Source: Sipunculus nudus
Taxonomy: Eukaryota; Annelida; Sipuncula; Golfingiida; Sipunculidae
Assembly (NCBI GenBank): GCA_026874595.1
Contig: CM049307.1
Coordinates: forward strand, 75,244,643-75,308,642
Length of the DNA stretch: 64,000 nucleotides
Reading direction: 5' to 3'
Position numbers and translations under genes: made by a program. Positions 37,301 through 46,300 of the stretch are shown here, piece after piece. Position 1 is the first letter of the stretch. Every line of letters starts with the position of its first letter. The notes under the pieces were generated by a model. It saw only the letters and a list, made by a program, of their open reading frames with translations, made no database searches and was not told the DNA's origin.

Positions 37301-40300
37301 TATGGATTTTCATGAAACTCATTATACATAATTGCCAATAGAGGTTCTTACCTGAATTACCTTCTCATCAAAATTCAAGCATATTTAATGAGGTCAGAGG
37401 TAACCAGATACACAACTGGCGTATTATGCACAAATGCTGGGCTCTTGTTCTGTTTAGCAAATAGATTCTGTTATTATCATGTTGTTTCGATTCCCAGATG
37501 ATATGAAGTTTTTATCCAAAACCTGATATAAGACTGTTAAAAAATATAACCTGGCTGCACTGATTTCTGAAAAAAAGTGCCTGACAAGGGACAGGTAAAA
37601 TTCTCAAACGGCTTATAAATAAGTGCTAGTTTAAGTTCTTTTTGGCAACATACTAACATTCACTTCCTTATGTAATCTCCAATGATATATTGATTCAGCT
37701 GATGATAAATTAGTTCTGATTATCCTCCCAGCCATCTTATATGTTATATAATATACACAGCCTTTTTTAACAAACCTTTGAGGTTATGCAGTGGCGCAGC
37801 ACCTGCTGTTGTCCGCACCTTAATCCATGCTACCTCAAAAACCGTCTCAGCTAGCAGGGCCAAATTTTATGGAAGAATCAGTCATATTTCAAACTATATC
37901 GGATTGAGCTTATTTTTTGGCTACCTGCATTGACTTGGATTAAAATATCTTCCTCTCCGAAACTGTCAAACCAAATTGTTCAATATTTCACAGAAATAAT
38001 TCAAGAAATAATCTTTCTCAAGTATGTTCGAAGGGGTTTAGTTCAGTGATTTTTGGCAGTTACTGGAAGCTGAACATAGTCAAGTACCAAAAAAAGCATA
38101 CTGAAAATACAATCTCAGAAATGGCTGGAGCTTTTATCACCAAATTCTATGCAAATGTTGGCCTCATGATTCATATTTGAAATTGAGGTATTGTTGGCAC
38201 CACCTACATCCCCATTTTTGTAAGGGGGTCATCCTTTATCAGTACATTAACTCATAATTTCTCAGGAACAGCAAGAGCTAGCATCTGCTAATTTTATGCA
38301 AAAATCAGTCACATATCAAATGATTGACCTTTTTGTGGGGACACCTGCATCAACTTAAATTTTATGGAGAAAAGCTGTAAAACCTTTGAAAATATTCGCT
38401 GCCAAAATCGCTCAGCCAAATTATTCAATATTCACAGAAATGGTCCCAGAGATGAGCTCTCTCAAGTTTGTTCAAATGGTTTTGGTTCGATGAATTTTGG
38501 TCAAGTTACAAGAAGGTTAACTTAGTCATTTGGCCCAGTAAGCTTACTAACATTACAATCTCAGGCAAGGCAGGAGCTAGAATCACCAAGTGTTGTGCAA
38601 ATGTTTGTCACATGACTCATATTTGAAAATGAGGTTTATGTGATGCTATCTGCATCAAGCTGATTTTTACAGGCAAAAAACTAGTAATTTCAGCCTCTTT
38701 CTTCCACTGCATTAGAAATGTTTTATGATGGAACTGTCAACCGAATGGATTTATTCTTCACAAATGTTATCCTACTGTAGGGGTTTCTCATTTGTATAAA
38801 AATATATCTGGTTCATTGTTTTTTTGAGTCATAGAAAGCTGAAGATGGTCTTGTGGCCAAGTAAGCCTATATCAAACTAGGGGATGCAACAGTCTTTTCT
38901 GCAAAACTCTTGTTTCAAATTCTGAATCATTGCATAAAAATGACTTAATGGTGGCCTTGTTAAAGTTTACTTAAAGCATTTTTGGTTGAAGTTTGGACTT
39001 TTGTCTTTGGATAAATAAATCCATGAATAAAATATATCTGTATTCTGATTTAGCTTTCGATAGGCATCTGTTATTATTCTAAACCTTTTGATTAAAAAAT
39101 TCTTATGAATATGTCAGTTTGAAAAAAAAGCATTGTAGCCAGTCTTTCAGTGTGTTTAAACAGATTTACCAACAGGCCAAGGTTGTGTCTGTGTCTTTAA
39201 ATAGCTTGGCAGACTGCCAGCTATTTCAGATTTGGCAACAGACCAAGTTTCAGGTTTACAACATCCTTTTGATGACTGGCCCTCTTATTCATGGGGGTTT
39301 TATTTTCACTATAATGTCCCTTTTGCGAATATAGTGAATTTGAAACCCTCAATAACAAAAGACAACTGGAGTTTTTAGCCCTCAGCTCTTAGGCTGATGG
39401 GCTATTGTCGTCACCCAAGCTGTCCGTCTGTCCGTCCGTCCGGCGTCCGTTAACTTTTACCTTGTGAGCCGGATATCTTGAAAAGGATTCACCATCAGAA
39501 TTTTATTTCCTCGGTAAAGATGTATATCGACAAAATCTCAGTCAAGTTCGAAGATGGGTGACCTTGACCTATTTTTCTACATTTTAGAGCTGATTATAGA
39601 AAAACACTTAGATGCTAATTACTCAGGAACCATTTGGTGGATTTTCACAAAACTTACTATGGTTATTGGGACTGATAGTCTGTACCTGCTATACAAGTTT
39701 GGTGGCGCCACCTACAATTTCTGATTTTTAATGAATTTTTATCGGATTTTTCAACTTTGGTATGTGAGCGTATCCGGATATCTCGAAAAGGATTCACCGT
39801 AAGAATTTTATTTTTTCGGAGAAGATGTATATTGACAAAATCTCGGTCAAGTTCGAAGATGGGTGACCTTGACCTATTTTTCTACGTTTTAGAGCTGATT
39901 ATAGGAAAAACACTTAGATGCTTATTACTCAGGAACCATTTGGTGGATTTTCACAAAACTTACTATGGTTATTTGGACTGATAGTCTGTACCTGCTATAC
40001 AAGTTTGGTGGCGCCACCTACAATTTCTGATTTTTAATGAATTTTTATAGGATTTTTCAACTTTGGGCTTGTGAGCGGGATATCTCGAAAAGGATTCACC
40101 GTAGGAATTTTATTTTTTCGGAGAAGATGTATATTGACAAAGTCTCGGTCAAGTTCGAAGATGGGTGACCTTGACCTATTTTTCTATGTTTTAGAGCTGA
40201 TTATAGAAAAAACATTTAGAAGCTTATTTCTCAGGAACCATTGGATGGATTTTCACAATACTTACTATGATCATAGGGACTGATGGTCTGTAACTGCTGC

Positions 40301-43300
40301 ACAAGTTTGGGGGCGCCACCTGCAATTTCTGATTTTTTATTGAATTTTTCTTGGATTTTTCAACTTTGGCCTTGTGAGCGGGATATCTCTAAAAGGATTC
40401 ACAATAGGAATTTTATTTCTTTGGTGAAGATGTATATCGACAAAAATCCCGTTCATGTTTGAACATGGGTGACCTTGACCTACTTTTCAAGGTCACAGAG
40501 CTTATAATAGAATAAAACTTAGAAGCTTATTTTTCAGGAAGCATTTGGTGGATTGTTATGAATCATGGTACATACCTCTCCATTTTAAATTTATAACTGA
40601 GATATGTACAGATATCAACCATGTGAGAACAGATATTTAGTACTTGTTACTGTTACCACCTCTAAACACTGTTCATTTGGCTGAGGGCTTTTGTCAGCTT
40701 TTGCTGATATTCTAGTTATATCTATTTCACAGGATGGCCAAAATTTCTGACGAGTTTGCTCAGAAGTTCTCGGGGATATCCCTGCAGGCAGTGTTGTCAG
40801 AGTTCTCTCTCCCCACATCCCTGGTGGAACATAGAGATATACTTGGCCAGCCTCAGCAGCAGGTAATATAATTGTCATTTATTGTAATACCTTGATTGTT
40901 ATCGCCATCTTGTGTTCATGCATGGAACTTTTGTGTTACTGACAGGTAATGCTTGTTATCTGTATCTTGTACTTGAATTATGTATTAGTCCATTTTGTTT
41001 TCATGTGAAATTTAAAGGATAATTTACAATGAATTAAGTGCCAAGGTGTTGTTATGATATTGAAATGATACTGCATATATTAAGATATGAGGTATCAAAG
41101 GTAGTGAATGTAATTTTACATGGTAATTTGACAAGAAAAAGTTATTGTAATATTTATATCCCAAGCAAAAGTCTGTGATACTATGGTTTTAGCATGGTCC
41201 CACCGCAGCCACAGGTAAATTTTGTTTGTGTGATAACTCAAATTCATTTTACTAATCTTTACCATACTTGATATGTGCATAGATATGGATGAGGGGACAA
41301 AGCCTATTAAAATGGGGTCATGACCTCTGCTAATAAAGTGACCTTGACCTAGAATATTTCCATTTTTTGTGAAAATTGCACAAATTTTGATTTATCTCAA
41401 GAAAGCTTGCATGGATTGATCCAAAAATCAGGTTGACTGAAGATCATGGATAGCGTTGTCAGGTACCAGAAACCGGTTTGACCACCTGTTATGCTTTTCT
41501 TGTTTTCGCGCCTTTCAATACCCCCATCATTGCCACTTGACAGTACTGTGAGCATTACAAGTCAAAAATTATTTGACAGATTCCTTTCATGTTGATTTCT
41601 AGATTTCTTTCTTAAAATATTAACAGGTTGCTCCTTGGGTGTTACCCTAACCTGTTCAATTTTTAAGAAAAATCATGCTTGGTTTGTCTGTTAGCAATTT
41701 ACGCAAAAGTATAAATCTGTTCATTACTTTTATGTAAATTGCTCACAGACAAAGCAATACACTGAGTTGAACACATAATACATTTGCTCCCTGGCAGTTG
41801 TATAATAACACAGAACCTCTCATTATAGATATGTGTATGTATTCCCACAGAAAGAGCAAATAGAGATGGTGATTTGGATGCTGCAGCGCCGCCTTTTGGT
41901 ACAGTTACACACTTATGTGTTCTTTGTACCAAGCCCAGCAACAGTAGGGCGGAGGAATCAGAACCACAGCACAAACACAGGATCAGTGTCTGACGCAGCT
42001 TCAGGTTAGTCAGTACAAACACAGGATCAATGTCTGACACAGCTTCAGGTTAGTCAGTACAAACACAGGATCAGTGTCTGATACAGCTTCAGGTTAGTCA
42101 GTGACAAACACAGGATCAGTGTCTGATACAGCTTCAGGTTAGCCAGTGAAAAAAACAGGATCACTGTCTGATACAGCTTCAGGTTAGTCAATGACAAACT
42201 CAGGATCACTGTCTGATACAGTTTTAGGTCAGTCAGTACAAACACAGGATCAGTGTCTGATACAGCTTCAGGTTAGTCAGTACAAACACAGGATCAGTGT
42301 CTGATACAGCTTCAGGTTAGCCAGTACAAACACAGGACCAGTGTCTGATACAGCTTCAGGTTAGCCAGTGAAAAACACAGGATCACTGTCTGATACAGCT
42401 TCAGGTTAGCCAGTGAAAAACACAGGATCACTGTCTGATACAGTTTCAGGTCAGTCAGTACAAAAACAGGATCAGTGTCTGATACAGCTTCAGGTTAGTC
42501 AGTAACAAACACAGGATCACACTATTAATGATCTGCGAAACCTATGTTTTTGCAAGGGTTCTGCTGCTGTCTCCAAGTTAGTTACGGAAGAACTTCTCTG
42601 AGACCCTTGGACTGATCTTTCTGAAAACAAACATATTTGTTCCCTCACCTATGTAGTTGTGCGTAACAAAGACAGTAGGCATCACCTACAATCTTTTCTG
42701 TGCAGAACGAATGTGGGTGTCTTTAAGATAATAGCTGGTATCTCAGGAGTGGTTCAATGTATGGAGCTGAAATTTTGGATGTGTATAGATCTGGGATCTC
42801 TCCATCCTGTGATGGAGTCTGGGGGTGCCATTTAATTTTTATGTAGCATCCATCTTTGCATTTGCCATTTGTTCATCTTAGTGGTTGTTCAGAGTATTGG
42901 GTTGAAAATGTGCAGGTCCTAGACACCTCCATCTTGTAAGCAAGACTAATGATGGCATCTGCAATAGTTTTTGCATGGTGTACATCCGTAAATTTGTTTT
43001 GGGTGAAAATTGCTCATATCTTAGGAGTGGTTCAAGGTATTGGTCTGAATTTGGCATGTCCATCCATCTTGGAAGTTAATTCATAAACCAGACAGGTGGC
43101 TTCACCTATCTTCCCGTTTTTGTGGAATAAATTAATGCTCTTTTCTCAGGAGTGATTTGCTGTATTAGCTTGAAATTGTGCATATAACATGACATGAGAT
43201 TTATTAAGTGTTTATCTAACATAGAAAATCTTTACAGGTTTTGCAGTTAAAATGATGATTAAATTCTGTGGAAATTCCTGTGTGTAACAGAAAAATTGTG

Positions 43301-46300
43301 CATAAGCTATTATTGTATCCCCAGACAAAGTCGGGATACTATGGTTTCACGACGGTCCCGCCGCCGTCGCAGAAAAACCTTGTGAGCGGGATAACTCAAA
43401 AAATATTTCACTGATCTTTTTCAAACTTTACATTTGTATAGATATAGGTAAGGGGACATAGCCTATTTAAAATGGGGTCATGACCTATGCTAGGAGAGTG
43501 ACCTTGACCTTGAATAGGTCCATTTTTGCTGAAAATAACACAAATTCTTAAATATCTCAAGTAAGCTTGCATGGACTGGTCCAAAAATCAAGGTGACCAA
43601 TGATCTTGGATAGCCTTGCGATATACCGGAAACTGGTGGCGCCTGCTATTATCCTTTTCTTGTTTTTTCGCCTCTTAATACCCCCATAATTGCCACTTGA
43701 CAGTACTGTAAGCATTATAAGTCAAAAACTAATGGACAGATTTCTTTCATATTATGCACATGTAGAGAGATGGGTTATGGGATGAGGTCTATTTACATTT
43801 GGGTCATGACCTTTACCATGAGAGTGGCCTTGACCTTTAATGTGTCCATATTTGGTGAAAATCACACACCTCTTATGATATCTCCAGTTTTGATAGCCAT
43901 ATGGATTTCAAACGTGACTTATGTATGGCTCATCACTAAAGTAAAAACCCTATAAGTTCTAGGGTCATGAGGTCAAAGGTCAAAGTCACTGGACTCGCAT
44001 CTTAAAAGATACTGTGGATGCATTTTAAGCCAAACTTTCATCCCAGGTCTTCTATCTTGAATATATAGCTCACTTGCCAATAGTGGATGATCCATATCAA
44101 TTTTGGGGTCACAAGGTCAAAGGTCAAGGCCACAGGAGCTATCTGTCAAAAAATTAGTTTCTGAATGATAATTCCTGCTTTTATTGATGTATGGATTTCA
44201 AACTTGACTTGTATATGACCCATTGGAAAAGCAAGACCCGAATTGATTTTGGGGTCATGAGGTCAAAGGTCAAGGTCACAGGACACATCTTTAAAAAGAT
44301 TGTGGATGCATTTCCAGCCAAACAATTCATCTCAGATCTTTCATCTTGCACATATAGTTCACCTGCCAAGAGAGGAAGACCCCTATCAATTCTCAATCAA
44401 ACTCTTAAATATCTCAAGATCGTTTGCATGGATTGGTCCCAAAATCAAGGTGACAGAAGATCTTGGATAGCCTTGTGATGTGCCAAAAGGTCAAGGTCAC
44501 AGGACCAAAATCTTCAAAAAGATTGTGGATTGATAGATGGAAGAAACAATAATTGCTTGCCAAGTGTCAGTAAATGGTGCTAAAAATGGGGGCCTATTCT
44601 TAAAGGGGGGGGGGCGTACTATGTCTGGGGATACTGTGGCACATGCGGTGCCAAGAAATGTCTGGTTTTTAGCTCAGCTGACTTTCAGTCATGCTGAGCT
44701 ATAGCAATCACTCTTTGTCCGTCGTCCGTCTGTCCGTCCGTCTGTCCGTCTGTCCATTAACCTGGCACAAATTGTAACCGCTGGATTTAGAATCTTGTAA
44801 CTTTACATTCTGAGAGGTCAATGAAAAATCTCCTTGGAAACCAGAAATTAGGTCTCTGTTACCCATATCCTTCGAGCTATGGGGCCCCAAAGTACCCCCC
44901 AGAAAAGTAAAAAATTTCATACAAAAACTTCAATATCTCATTAACTACTTGACTGATGGTCATGATTTTTGGCATACTTATTGATCAAGAGATATTTCAT
45001 CAGTTCCTGAGGACTGGTGGCGCCACCTGTATTTTTCGATTTTTTACGAAATTTTTCTGTATTTTTGAGACCTTTAAAGATATGAACATCTGTTAACAGG
45101 GCACAAATCGTAACGACTGGACCTAGAATCTTCATTCTCGACGCACTGAGAGACCTATGAAAAGTCTCAATGGAAACCAGAAATTAGGTCTCTGTTACCC
45201 ATATCCTTCCAGCTATGGGGCCCCAAAGTACCCCCCAGAAAAGTAAAAAATTTCATGCAAAAACTTCAATATCTCATTAAATACTTGACTGATGGTCATG
45301 ATTTTTGGCATACTTATTGGTCATGAGATGTTCCATCACTTCCTGCAGACTGGTGGCGCCACCTGTATCGTTCAATTTTTTACGATTTTTTTTTCTATAT
45401 TTGAGACCTTTCAAAATGTGAACATCTGTTAACAAGGCACAAATCATAAAGACTGGACCTAGAATCTTAATTCTTGACACACTGAGAGGTCCATGAAAAA
45501 TATCCTTGGAAACCAGAAATTAGGTCTCTGTTAACCATATCCTACGAGCTATGGGGCCCCAAAGTACCCCCCAGAGTAGTAAAAAAATTCATACAAAAAC
45601 TTCAATATCTCAATGACTACATCACTGATGGTCATGATTTTTGGCATATATATTGATTATGAGATGTTCCATCAGTTCCTGCAGACTGGTGGCGCCCCCT
45701 GTATTGTTCGATTTTTCATGATTTTTTTCCTCTATTTTTGAGACCTTTAAGGATGCTGTCATCTGTTTGCGTGGCACAAATCGTAACAACTGGACCTAGA
45801 ATCTTCATTCTCGACACACTGAGAGACCTATGGAAAGTCTCCTTGGAAACCAGAAATTAGGTCTCTGTTACCCATATTCTTTGAGCTATGGGGCCCCAAA
45901 GTACCCCCCAGAGTAGTAAAAAATTTCATACAAAAACTTCAATATCTCATTAACTACTTGACTGATGGTCATGATTTGTGGCATAACTATTGATCATGAG
46001 ATTTGTCATCACTTCCTGCAGACTGGTGGCGCCACCTGTATCGTTGGATTTTTTATGAATTTTATTCTCTATTTTTGACACCTTTCAAAATGTGAACATC
46101 TGTTAACAAGGCACAAATCGTAAAGACTGGACCTAGAATCTTAATTCTTGACACACTGAGAGGTCCGTGAAAAATCTACTTGGAAACCAGAAATAAGGTC
46201 TCTGTTACCCATATCCTTTGAGCTATGGGGCCCCAAAGTACCCCCCCAGAGTAGTCAAAAATTTCATACAAAAACTTCAATATCTCAATACCTACATCAC

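Noticed and set aside
42054-42245. Minus-strand frame with repeated NLKLYQT peptide
   Set aside because: It is the antisense of the 44-45-bp minisatellite at the end of NPRL3 exon 11; the periodic protein is an artefact of the repeat.
44941-45480. Repeated minus-strand frames with [15 protein letters not shown] in families B and C
   Set aside because: They recur only because the 335-bp core unit recurs, each is broken at the unit edge, and none resembles a known protein.
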